Translations under genes and position numbers: made by a program
Shown here: positions 8,596 through 16,306 of the stretch, piece by piece
How the letters are laid out: each line of letters opens with the position of its first letter
How positions within the stretch are numbered: position 1 is the stretch's first letter
NCBI GenBank assembly: GCA_963732585.1
Contig: CAVSZY010000004.1
Location: forward strand, 558,001 to 622,000
DNA from: WLMZ01 sp963732585
GTDB lineage: Bacteria; Actinomycetota; Acidimicrobiia; Acidimicrobiales; Ilumatobacteraceae
Reading direction: 5' to 3'
DNA length: 64,000 nt
Notes under the pieces: model-generated
The model's database searches: none
Told to the model about the DNA's origin: nothing
Seen by the model: the letters and a program-made list of their open reading frames with translations, nothing else

Positions 8596-9716
8596 AGCGC
8601 GTGTTACTATTAGGGGATGTGGATTGCTGAGCCGATCGTGTTGACCATCGAGGAACGTAGCGAACTGGAGCGTCGTGTGGCGTCGCCAACAACACCGCAA
8701 CGAGACGTGCGACGAGCACAGGTGATCTTGTTCGCCGCCGACAAGATGGCATCACGCCAGATCTCGTTAACGATCGGGATGCACGAATCTCACGTCGCGA
8801 ACTGGCGGCAGCGGTTCCTCGCCGAAAGACTCAAAGGGCTCGGCGAACGCAAACACACCGGTCGACCACGACGTCTTGGCCACGATGAACGCCTGGCAAT
8901 GGCAGCCGCAGCGACCGCCGAAAAGTCTGCCGACGACCCGGTGGCGATGTGGACCTTGGATGAACTCGTCGACATTCTCGCCGACACCCACGACATCATC
9001 GTGTCGCGATCCACAACTCGGCAAGATCCTCGCCGCGATGGACATCGACCTGCGCAAAGTCCGTGGCTGGCTGAACCGGCGCGACGACCCCGAGTTCTGG
9101 ACACGTGTCCGTGATGTCTGCGGCCTCTACCTCAACCCACCTGACCAGGCGATTGTGTTGTCAGTCGACGAGAAAACCGGGATCCAAGCCAAAGAACGCA
9201 TCGTCAAAGACCAACCAGCCCGCCCGGGTCGGCCACGACGCCGCGAGTTCGAATACGTGCGTCACGGCATCGCCAAGCTTGTCGCCGCTCTCGATGTCGG
9301 CACCGGTCAAGTGCTTGCCGACACGATCCCACGAAACGACTCAGACAACTTCTGCGCCTTCCTGGACACGATCGAAGCCACCATCGAGCCTGGCTTGGCA
9401 ATCCACGTGATCCTCGACAACGGGTCATCGCACACCTCGAAACAAACCGCAGCCTGGTTCGCTGCCCACCCACGGTGGGAGGTTCACTTCACACCCAAGC
9501 ACGCCTCCTGGGTCAATCAAGTCGAGTTATTCTTTTCGATCCTGCAACGCAAAGTGATCAGCAACGGCAACTTCCCCTCCCAAGACGACCTGATCACCAA
9601 GATGATGAAATTCATCGCCGACTACGACCAGACCGCCCGACCCTTCAGATGGACCTACGCCGCCGACCCACTCAAAGCCGCATAACCACACGCGCCCTAA
9701 TTGAGCGCGGCTGCAC
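8576..9716 (+). mobile_element. IS630-family insertion sequence with TA target duplication
   Basis: Imperfect terminal inverted repeats of 29 bases lie at 8576-8604 and 9688-9716 (22 of 29 match; shared blocks GTGCA, AATTAG and GCGCGTGT). A TA dinucleotide flanks each side (8574-8575 and 9717-9718), as expected for IS630/Tc1-mariner target duplication. The single cargo is a DDE transposase in two frames. The element is 1141 bp and sits in the extreme 3' end of prfC. Confidence 0.9.
8617..9685 (+). pseudogene. IS630-family DDE transposase in two reading frames
   Basis: The first frame (from ATG 8617) encodes an N-terminal helix-turn-helix part (ISLTIGMHESHVANWRQRFL, then GRPRR). The second frame carries the catalytic domain: first Asp in VLSVDEKTG, second Asp in HVILDNGSSHTS, and Glu in HASWVNQVELFFSILQRK. 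The frames meet near 9010-9014, where the first reads IIVSRS and the second continues QLGKILAAMDI; one extra base near 9013 would explain the break. Some IS elements use programmed frameshifting, but I see no slippery run here, so inactivation or sequence error is as likely. Confidence 0.85.
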
Positions 9717-9827
9717 TAGTGCTCCATTGGGGTGCTCGGGTCGAAGCGCCGAGCCCTATATGTAGTACTGGATCGGCGGTCGGAGAAGCACCGGTCGAGG
9801 CGCACCCGCAAACTCTTCGACAGGAGC

Positions 9828-9855
9828 TTGACAAAAAAAAAAGGAAGAATACTAG
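9828..9855 (+). promoter_or_regulatory. Candidate promoter with a 10-base A tract in its spacer
   Basis: A perfect -35 hexamer TTGACA at 9828-9833 is followed by a 16-base spacer and a weak -10 candidate TACTAG at 9850-9855. The spacer includes ten consecutive A residues (9833-9842), striking in this GC-rich DNA. It lies 75 bases upstream of the secreted-protein gene at 9930 and could drive that gene and the ABC genes behind it. Confidence 0.4.
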
Positions 9856-9929
9856 GTTGCGCTCAACCAAAGTTCTTGGGTATCGCGACTCAACGATGCT
9901 CTGAGGGCACACACGAACGAAGGCCGGAT

Positions 9930-10277
9930 ATGCGCACGTTATTTACGAAGCCAGTAATCGTCGTGGCCGTCCCGCTGGCATTGGCTCTCAGCTCGGTGTC
10001 GGCTGCGCTGGCGTCTACGTCTTGGCAGGGCTCGGACTACTCCTTCAACTACAGTACGACGTACATTCAGACCTGCGACCAGGAGTCAGATTCGACGAAA
10101 GTAAAGTCGATTGGCGACAACAATGGATCTGGGGGTGGAGATAATGTTGCCTACGACAACGACGGGAACAATGGAACGTGTGGCAGCGCAAACGCTGGTT
10201 GGGCGATCTGGCGCCATCGCACCTGTGAGTACCGAGCGGCCTGGCCCGACCAATGTGGCAACTGGATGGCTGTTTGA
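9930..10277 (+). CDS. Small secreted four-cysteine protein
   Basis: This 115-residue protein has a Sec signal peptide (hydrophobic VIVVAVPLALAL, likely cleavage after ALA at residue 28). The mature part of about 87 residues is rich in Asp, Asn, Gly and Ser, with Trp and Tyr, and has four Cys (49, 84, 99, 109) that could form two disulfides. GAAGG lies just upstream of ATG 9930. The downstream neighbours are an ATPase and an FtsX-like permease. Small secreted proteins beside such ABC systems are often bacteriocins or their relatives (for example lactococcin-972-like). I see only that context and general character, not a family match, so the function is open. Confidence 0.6.
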   Translation: MRTLFTKPVIVVAVPLALALSSVSAALASTSWQGSDYSFNYSTTYIQTCDQESDSTKVKSIGDNNGSGGGDNVAYDNDGNNGTCGSANAGWAIWRHRTCEYRAAWPDQCGNWMAV

Positions 10278-10307
10278 GCCACCCGGCGTATCGCGGCGTT
10301 GTAACCT

Positions 10308-10970
10308 GTGACCGAGATCGAGGTCCAAAAATTGTGCCTGGCGTTCGCAGGCCGAGATGTGATTGTAGATCTCGATATGTCGGTCGAGCGCGGAAAGAGC
10401 CTGGCGGTCGTAGGCCCGAGTGGCTCAGGAAAGACGACGCTGCTGCGGTGCCTGTCGGGACTGTCCCGGCCGGATTCTGGAAAAGTCGTTGTTGGAGGAG
10501 TCGAACTCGGCCTTAAGAACCGCCGCGAACTTGCGGCCCTGCGTAGATCAGCGATTGGACAGGTCTTTCAGTTCGGCGAGTTGCTGCCAGAGTTGACTGT
10601 GTTTGAAAACGTTGCGCTTCCGCTGTTGCTCGATGGCCAACGGGTTCACAGGTCAGAAATCGAACTTTTGCTTGATTCAGTTGGAATTAAAGACCTTGCC
10701 AATGCTCGTCCTTCAAATCTCTCCGGAGGCGAGACCCAACGGACCGGTGTCGCTCGTGCCTTGGTTCTGCGGCCATCCGTGTTGCTATGTGATGAACCAA
10801 CGGGGGCGCTAGACGGCGCGATGACTGATGTCATCGCCGACCTGTTGCTCAATCGAGCGACGAGTGAGGGCGTCGCACTGGTCGTCTCGACTCATGACCT
10901 ACGGGTTGCGAGTCGAATGGACCGCGTGTTGTCGCTCGCCGGTGGGCGTCTTGTTGAAGCGGTGTTATGA
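10308..10970 (+). CDS. ABC transporter ATP-binding protein, MacB/LolD type
   Basis: A 220-residue ATPase with Walker A GPSGSGKTT, Q-loop VFQFGELLPELTVFENVALP, signature LSGGETQRTGVARAL, Walker B VLLCDEPTGALD and STHDLRV. The FGELLPELTVFENV stretch is typical of the MacB/LolD/FtsE class, which works with FtsX-like permeases in mechanotransmission or lipoprotein and peptide handling rather than import. It begins with GTG 10308, 30 bases after the secreted protein, and overlaps the permease start by four bases. Probable roles are export of, or immunity to, the upstream secreted protein; this is inferred from gene order only. Confidence 0.88.
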   Translation: MTEIEVQKLCLAFAGRDVIVDLDMSVERGKSLAVVGPSGSGKTTLLRCLSGLSRPDSGKVVVGGVELGLKNRRELAALRRSAIGQVFQFGELLPELTVFENVALPLLLDGQRVHRSEIELLLDSVGIKDLANARPSNLSGGETQRTGVARALVLRPSVLLCDEPTGALDGAMTDVIADLLLNRATSEGVALVVSTHDLRVASRMDRVLSLAGGRLVEAVL

Positions 10971-11776
10971 CGGTAAGGCAGTTGTCCCTCGCGACCTCGT
11001 GGAGAGGCAGTGCGGCCGATCTCGGCCGTACCATCTTGACCTGTTTTGCGGCCGCCTTCGTAACGTTCATTACCTGTGGCGCTGTCAGCGCTTCACTGAT
11101 GGCCGACAGAGTGAACGATCGGGCGGTCCGTAGATCCTTCGAAGTGGCTGCGCCCGGGGAAGCCCCAGCTCTACTCCAAGACTTCCGGTATGACGGAGTC
11201 GATGGCGACCAAGTGTTCATCTTTCGCGTCAGGTTTCTCCAGTCAGATGTGCGTATCGAGGGAGTTCCTGGGCAACCTGAAACGGGATCCTGGTTCGTCT
11301 CGCCACGGCTTGCCGCGGCCATTGAGCTCAGCGACGCAGTCGCCGAGCGTTATCCAAATGCTCAAACGATTGCACCGGAGGGGGTGGGTGCAGCGGACGA
11401 GCTATTCGCATATCAGTTCGTAGCTTCAGACACCCCGCTTCGACAACGACTCGCTAATAGGTCCGGTAACGAGTACATCGGACTCAATTCTGAATTATCC
11501 GGAAGCAGTGTTCTGCTGATCGGCCTAGCACTCGTGCTTGTCATCTCGCTGACGTTGCTTCGAGCGGCGATCGGTCCGGTCGGCGCTGGCTTAAACCGTC
11601 GGCTTGAATTGATCGAGGCGCTCGGAGCATCGCCACGTTGGCGGCTCCGCCTTGTCGCCGTCAACGTACTGGTCGGATGCGGACCCGGAATTTTCGCGGT
11701 CGTTGCATGTTGGGTTCCACTCTCATCACGGCTAGAGCCGCGTACCGTTGGTCGGGCGCGATGCGATGTCCGGTGA
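10967..11776 (+). CDS. FtsX-like ABC permease, N-terminal part
   Basis: This 269-residue product starts with a membrane segment (TILTCFAAAFVTFITCGAVSA), has an extracytoplasmic region of about 130 residues, then helices at SGSSVLLIGLALVLVISLTLL and VNVLVGCGPGIFAVVACWV. The RRLELIEALGASPRWRLRL stretch is the conserved cytoplasmic coupling segment of FtsX-like permeases. It overlaps the ATPase gene by four bases. The last 15 residues are unlike a permease, and the next gene overlaps it in another frame: one extra base around 11745-11752 would merge both into a normal FtsX-type permease of about 690 residues. So this is either half of a split permease or a frameshifted gene. Confidence 0.7.
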   Translation: MTVRQLSLATSWRGSAADLGRTILTCFAAAFVTFITCGAVSASLMADRVNDRAVRRSFEVAAPGEAPALLQDFRYDGVDGDQVFIFRVRFLQSDVRIEGVPGQPETGSWFVSPRLAAAIELSDAVAERYPNAQTIAPEGVGAADELFAYQFVASDTPLRQRLANRSGNEYIGLNSELSGSSVLLIGLALVLVISLTLLRAAIGPVGAGLNRRLELIEALGASPRWRLRLVAVNVLVGCGPGIFAVVACWVPLSSRLEPRTVGRARCDVR

Positions 11777-13031
11777 CTTGTCTCTGGGCTGGTACCGCGG
11801 TGCCGCGGTCACAATGCTTGTTCTCGCAATCTGCACCATGCTGATGTGGTTTAGGCCCAGGGCATCCAATTACCGCCACATATCGAATCTCAGTCGAACC
11901 CCGCGCCCTCTAGCGGTGCTAATACCGGTGGTGGTGTCAATTTCGCTGATCTGTGCCGCAGCGATAGTCGGCGACATTCATGGCGCCCGCCTGCTTATCG
12001 CTGGCACGACGATGGCGGCACTGTCATTTCCTCAGGCCCTGCCAACGCTATTGCGCTCGCTCGGTGCAAGAGTCGGTCCAGCACGAGGGCTCACACTAAC
12101 TCTCATCGGGAGGCGGCTGGAGTTCTCAGCTGTGGCAGCGCGAGCTCTGAGCGCACTTACTGCCCTTGCCGTTGTGGCCCCACTCGCCGCCAATTGGATA
12201 GCGAACGCGCGCCAGAACGACGGTGTCCCGGCAACAGGTCCAATCGCAGCGTTTGCGATAGAGGGAAATATAGAGCCGACGGAATTGCAAGAATTGGCAG
12301 CCGTCGCGAATGGAATTCTCGTGCCGCTGTTTGTCGCGCCATCCCAGTCGGCGCAGAACGAGGCACCGGAGCGATTCTGGGTGCTTTCGTGCCAGGACGC
12401 GCTCGATCTTGCGGAAACCACGCGATGCCTCGACGGCGTGCCGCATTTCGAACCGGCGCTGCCGATTCCAGGTGGCCCAGCGAGCGGGAGGTCTGCTGCG
12501 TCATCGGGCTGGCTTGCGGCTGGCCAAATGCTCCTGAGCAAGGCCCCCTCTGAGGCCGAAAGTGCCCTTCGTGCCTATGCAAACGCCAGTCCTGAGCGCA
12601 TTTCCATTCTCTCTGCGGCGGATTATCAGACTCACGAATCACGCCTTATCGTCTGGCTCATGACCGCGATCAAGTTGCTCAGCTTCGCTGCTGTTTTTGC
12701 GCTGATGCTCAGCGTACTCACACAAGGATTGGTCAACGCTGCTTCCCGAAGTCGGCTCTACGCACTCGGAGCAGACGGACATCGTACTGCTTACATCGCC
12801 GCCGGCGAGTCTGCTGTCACAGTCGGAGCGGCGGGACTCTTTGGCCTGTTCGGGGGCCTGATGTCGGTGCTTGCCTATGGTAACGTCAGCAACGCCTCCT
12901 CCGTGACGCTCTGGCCGATCGTGTTCCTTGCTGCCACGATCCTCGGTGCCGCGCTTGTCGCCGCTTGCGGCGCGGCGGTGATGGTCATCGGGGATATCCG
13001 GAGCCCGACTTGGAACCGGCGGATCGATTGA
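11748..13031 (+). CDS. FtsX-like ABC permease, C-terminal part
   Basis: A 427-residue membrane protein beginning at TTG 11748 or ATG 11766. Helices are visible near residues 20-35 (AAVTMLVLAICTMLMW), 55-75, 80-100 and 140-160; an extracytoplasmic domain follows (about 165-300) with a likely Cys pair, and the terminal FtsX module has helices LMTAIKLLSFAAVFALML, AVTVGAAGLFGLFGGLMSVL and IVFLAATILGAALVAACG. The SRSRLYALGADGHRTAYIAAGE segment before the penultimate helix is the FtsX coupling motif. See the preceding entry for the probable frameshift that separates the two halves. Confidence 0.7.
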   Translation: MVGRDAMSGDLSLGWYRGAAVTMLVLAICTMLMWFRPRASNYRHISNLSRTPRPLAVLIPVVVSISLICAAAIVGDIHGARLLIAGTTMAALSFPQALPTLLRSLGARVGPARGLTLTLIGRRLEFSAVAARALSALTALAVVAPLAANWIANARQNDGVPATGPIAAFAIEGNIEPTELQELAAVANGILVPLFVAPSQSAQNEAPERFWVLSCQDALDLAETTRCLDGVPHFEPALPIPGGPASGRSAASSGWLAAGQMLLSKAPSEAESALRAYANASPERISILSAADYQTHESRLIVWLMTAIKLLSFAAVFALMLSVLTQGLVNAASRSRLYALGADGHRTAYIAAGESAVTVGAAGLFGLFGGLMSVLAYGNVSNASSVTLWPIVFLAATILGAALVAACGAAVMVIGDIRSPTWNRRID

Positions 13032-13057
13032 ACTTGGCTCATCCCCCAGCCCCGCCT

Positions 13058-14284
13058 CTACAACGCCGCGCGCGGATCGAGGTGGCGCATCGCTATGCCG
13101 GCGTAGAGCGCCATGCCAGTGACCATCGCCCCTTCATCGAAGACCACCCGGTTGCTGTGATTCGGGGGTGCGGTGGCCAGATCGACATCCAACGGCGTGC
13201 CACCGAGGAACATCATCGAGCCGGGCACGGCTTGCAACACGTAGCTGAAATCCTCTGCCCCCATGATCGGATTAGCCATCTCGATCACTCGGTCCTTGCC
13301 GGCGATCTCGCGGGCGACATCGAGGGCGAACGCGGCCGATCCGGCATGGTTGATCGTCACCGGGTAGCCGTCAGAGATGAGGACTTCTACGGTAGCGTCG
13401 TGCGCCGCGGCGATTCCTTCGGCGACTCGGCGAATGCCAGCCAACACCTTCGACCGTGTCGTCTCGCTGACCGCCCGAATCGTGCCTTCGATTTCCGCCG
13501 ACTCGGGGATGACGTTGTTCGTCGTGCCGGCGACGATGCGCCCGACCGTGATCACCGTCGGGTCGAAAACATCGATGCGCCGAGTGACCATCATCTGCAG
13601 TGCTTGGACGATCTCGCAGGCCACGGGAATCGGATCGAGCGCATGATGGGGCATCGAGGCATGGCCACCTCGGCCGCGCACGATGATGTTCATCGTGTCG
13701 GCGGAGGCCATCAACGAGCCGCCGCGGCTGCTGATGAAGCCCGCCGGCGCCGCCGTGGAGATGTGCAGGGCGAATGCCGCGTTGACCGGCGACGGGGTGC
13801 CGTCGGCGAGCGGCGGAACGTTGAGGAGACCCTCGTCGAGCATGTAGCGGGCACCGTGGTGGCCCTCCTCGCCTGGCTGGAACATGAACAGCACCCGCCC
13901 CGCCAACTCGTTGCGCCGATCGCCGAGCATCTTGGCCGCGCCGATCAGCATCGCCGTATGCGTGTCGTGGCCACAGGCGTGCATGCAACCGTCGACTTTG
14001 GAGCTGAAATCCAAGCCGGTGTCCTCGGGCATCGGCAGCGCGTCCATGTCGCCGCGCAGCAGCAACGTCGGCCCGGGTTTCGTTCCTGTCAGCAACGCGG
14101 CGACTCCGCTCGTGGTCGAATGCAGCGAGATATCCAGGCCGAGGCCTTGCAGTGATTCGAGAACAGCGTCGCGGGTGATCGGCAGGTGGTTGCCCACCTC
14201 TGGCCACAGGTGCAGGCGGCGACGCAGGGCGACGGCCGCCGAGAGCTGATCACGGGCTTGGGACATCAGCGTTTGGCTACTCAT
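13058..14284 (-). CDS. M20 family metal-dependent amidohydrolase (hippurate-hydrolase type)
   Basis: A 408-residue M20D peptidase-like amidohydrolase that removes acyl groups from N-acyl amino acids or peptides. The N-terminal RRRLHLWPEVG, metal ligands in LLRGDMDALPM, CMHACGHDTHTAM and FQPGEEGHHGARYM, the dimerisation-domain GGHASMPHHALDP and the late ligand region MGAEDFSYVLQAVPG are all present and ordered as in the family. It is on the opposite strand from its neighbours and starts at 14284. The exact substrate is not determinable; hippurate-, indoleacetyl- and N-acetyl-amino-acid hydrolases share these motifs. Confidence 0.92.
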   Translation of the reverse strand: MSSQTLMSQARDQLSAAVALRRRLHLWPEVGNHLPITRDAVLESLQGLGLDISLHSTTSGVAALLTGTKPGPTLLLRGDMDALPMPEDTGLDFSSKVDGCMHACGHDTHTAMLIGAAKMLGDRRNELAGRVLFMFQPGEEGHHGARYMLDEGLLNVPPLADGTPSPVNAAFALHISTAAPAGFISSRGGSLMASADTMNIIVRGRGGHASMPHHALDPIPVACEIVQALQMMVTRRIDVFDPTVITVGRIVAGTTNNVIPESAEIEGTIRAVSETTRSKVLAGIRRVAEGIAAAHDATVEVLISDGYPVTINHAGSAAFALDVAREIAGKDRVIEMANPIMGAEDFSYVLQAVPGSMMFLGGTPLDVDLATAPPNHSNRVVFDEGAMVTGMALYAGIAMRHLDPRAAL

Positions 14285-14370
14285 TGGGCATGTTTACTAC
14301 ACGCCTGGCGATTTCCGCACCGGTTGGGCCAGCGGCACTCAGGGCGCTAACCCTACGAAAGGACCTCGTC

Positions 14371-14640
14371 ATGATCACCCACGGCGCCGACCCCGCCCAG
14401 CTCACCCAGCTGGGCATCACCTTGCGCAACCAGGCGCAACCGATCAATGCCGTCATCAGCACGGTGCACGGTGTGCTCTCCGGCACCGAGTGGAACGGCC
14501 CAGCCCGCCAGCAGTTCGAAGAGGAATGGAATGGCACGTTCCGGGCGGTTCTCGATCGTCTCAACGCGGCCTTCGAGTCCGCTGGCACGAACTGTGTCAG
14601 CCGCGCCGAGCAACTTTCTGTCCTGATGGGACGCGGCTAG
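14371..14640 (+). CDS. WXG100-like small protein
   Basis: An 89-residue, mostly helical protein with a central W-N-G turn (SGTEWNGPARQQFEEEW), the layout of WXG100/ESAT-6-like proteins: helix, WxG, helix. GAAAGGA lies seven bases before the ATG at 14371. Classical WXG100 proteins are exported as dimers by an EccC/YukB-type secretion system. No such ATPase, and no paired second WXG100 gene, is in the window, so it is either secreted by a system elsewhere or is a cytoplasmic relative. The longer in-frame start at 14284 lacks a ribosome-binding site. Confidence 0.7.
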   Translation: MITHGADPAQLTQLGITLRNQAQPINAVISTVHGVLSGTEWNGPARQQFEEEWNGTFRAVLDRLNAAFESAGTNCVSRAEQLSVLMGRG

Positions 14641-14667
14641 CCCGACGCTGAGGTTCCCTCTGGAGGT

Positions 14668-14705
14668 CGTGCTTCTGCGCGCCAAAAACAGCGCGCAGAA
14701 GCACG
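14668..14705. terminator. Perfect 15-bp inverted repeat, probable terminator
   Basis: Bases 14668-14682 and 14691-14705 are perfect 15-bp inverted complements separated by the 8-base loop CAAAAACA. It begins 28 bases after the stop of the WXG100-like gene and ends 21 bases before the esterase GTG. No T tract follows, so it may terminate with help, or protect the upstream mRNA end, or bind a regulator of the esterase. Confidence 0.6.
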
Positions 14706-14725
14706 GCTTCGCGTACCGTTAGCCC

Positions 14726-15676
14726 GTGCAACAGCGACCGCAGCCCGCAGAGTTTTTCGACATCGCCATCGCCATGCTGGAACAGGATCCGCATGCGCTC
14801 GACGCAGCGATGAAGGACACGATCCCGACCACCGCTCAGCTGATCGAGGCTTTCCCGGAATTGGCTTCGGTGGCCATCACCGATATCGACATCGATGGCC
14901 CGCATGGGCCGATTCCCGCCCGTTCCTATCGTGCCCCGGGCGCGCCAAGCAGTGGGCTGATGTGGGTGCACGGCGGCGCCTTCATCTTCGGTGATCTCGA
15001 CATGTTGGAGTCGCATTGGGTGGCGCTGTCGATCGCTGCCCGCGGCACGCCCGTGTTCGCCGTCGACTACCGCAAGGCTTTGTCCGGCGTACATTTCCCG
15101 GTTCCCTCAGACGACGTCCTTGCAGCGTGGATCTGGATTGTCGAGCAGTCACAAGACGTGCTCGGCGTATACATTCGCGGCGGCAGCGCTGGCGCGAACC
15201 TCGCCTCCGGTGTCGCCAAGCGACTGCGTGACAGCGGCGGAGCGATGCCCGCCTCGCTCGTGTTGGCCTACGGCGTGTTCCATGCCGAGCTCCCCGAGCT
15301 GAGCGACGAACTGGTTGCGGCACTGGCCAACCATCCGGAAGCGATGGAATTCCCCGCTGATTTCTGCCGCAAGCTCAACCTGCGCTACGTCGGCAGCGAA
15401 GCGGCGTTGGCCGATCCCTATGCCTTCGCCGCCAATGGTGACAACAGCGGACTGCCGCCCACCTATCTGCTCAACTCCGAAGCCGACTATCTGCGGGCCT
15501 CGGGCGATTCCTTCGCTGAACTGTTGCGCGACGCAGGCGTTGAGCTCCGCCATGAATTCGAACCTGGCACCACCCACGGCCATCTCAACGAAGCGTTCGA
15601 CCCCGCTGCAACGCGCAGCATCGACCGCATCATCGGCTGGCTCGGCTCGACCGCCGAAGAGCCCTACGGCGCTTGA
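14726..15676 (+). CDS. Alpha/beta hydrolase, hormone-sensitive-lipase family
   Basis: A 316-residue esterase/lipase. The oxyanion motif is VHGGAFIFGD, the nucleophile Ser is in RGGSAGANLA, the acid is probably in LLNSEADYLRASG, and the catalytic His is in GTTHGHLNEAF. This order is typical of HSL (family IV) esterases acting on short-chain acyl esters. It starts with GTG 14726 just beyond the strong hairpin. The next gene starts close to its end, with a TTG at 15673 overlapping its stop, so co-transcription is possible. Natural substrate unknown. Confidence 0.9.
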   Translation: MQQRPQPAEFFDIAIAMLEQDPHALDAAMKDTIPTTAQLIEAFPELASVAITDIDIDGPHGPIPARSYRAPGAPSSGLMWVHGGAFIFGDLDMLESHWVALSIAARGTPVFAVDYRKALSGVHFPVPSDDVLAAWIWIVEQSQDVLGVYIRGGSAGANLASGVAKRLRDSGGAMPASLVLAYGVFHAELPELSDELVAALANHPEAMEFPADFCRKLNLRYVGSEAALADPYAFAANGDNSGLPPTYLLNSEADYLRASGDSFAELLRDAGVELRHEFEPGTTHGHLNEAFDPAATRSIDRIIGWLGSTAEEPYGA

Positions 15677-15702
15677 CGCCATCGGGTAGTAGATTTTCGG
15701 GC

Positions 15703-15945
15703 GTGCTGATTCTCGAATTCACAGTCGAACCGTTCACGGAGGGCAATCCGGGACCACATGTCAGCGCAGCGGTCGAGGCGGCCGAGGCCGCCGGCGGGTT
15801 GGTCGAGTTCGGCCCTTTCGGCACGACGTGTACCGCAGCGCCCGACGTGATGCCACAGGTGATCGCCGCGCTCGTCGAGGCAGCCTTTGGCCACGGGGCA
15901 AACGTCATTGCGATGCAGGTCTCCTCGCCCGAGGGCCACGAATGA
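15703..15945 (+). CDS. Thiamine-binding protein of the MTH1187/YkoF superfamily
   Basis: An 80-residue ferredoxin-like protein with the family signatures EFTVEPFTEGNPGPHV near the N-terminus and GLVEFGPFGTT in the middle; the small MTH1187-like (DUF77) proteins bind thiamine or related pyrimidines. GTG 15703 is chosen because the first strand (LILEFTVEPF) begins there; an in-frame TTG at 15673 would add ten residues unlike the family. Its stop overlaps the ATG of the next gene (ATGA), a helix-turn-helix protein, so the two are coupled. Confidence 0.75.
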   Translation: MLILEFTVEPFTEGNPGPHVSAAVEAAEAAGGLVEFGPFGTTCTAAPDVMPQVIAALVEAAFGHGANVIAMQVSSPEGHE

Positions 15946-16301
15946 GCCAAGTACATCCGGCTATTGCCGCACTGGCACCAATCGTCGAAGCACTCGGTGC
16001 TCAGATCGTGGCCAACGGCGACAAAACCCCGGGGGACCTGACTTTGGTGTGGGACGGCGTGGCGATCGCCGCTGTGCGGCCCGGCCCGCTCTATGGCGCC
16101 CTCGACCGGTTGATCGAAGGCGTCGAACGAGAGCTCGGTTCACCGCTCGCCCAGCTCAATCGCGAGATGAAACAGCGCGCTGTGCGCATGCTCGATGAAC
16201 GTGGCGCGTTCACCTTGCGCCGCGCCGTCGAGGACGTCAGCGATGCGATGCGCGTCTCACGAATCACCGTCTATAACTACCTCAACGCAATCCATCGTTG
16301 A
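15942..16301 (+). CDS. Helix-turn-helix regulator with YheO-type C-terminal domain
   Basis: A 119-residue protein. The last 50 residues (LDERGAFTLRRAVEDVSDAM, then RVSRITVYNYLNAI) match the pattern of the HTH_22 DNA-binding domain that follows a PAS-like part in YheO-family regulators. The N-terminal 65 residues (APIVEALGAQIVANGD onward) are shorter than the usual YheO sensor and may bind a small ligand. Its ATG overlaps the stop of the thiamine-binding protein gene. Control of this operon or of thiamine-related genes is plausible by position but unproven. Confidence 0.65.
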   Translation: MSQVHPAIAALAPIVEALGAQIVANGDKTPGDLTLVWDGVAIAAVRPGPLYGALDRLIEGVERELGSPLAQLNREMKQRAVRMLDERGAFTLRRAVEDVSDAMRVSRITVYNYLNAIHR

Positions 16302-16306
16302 GCGCG

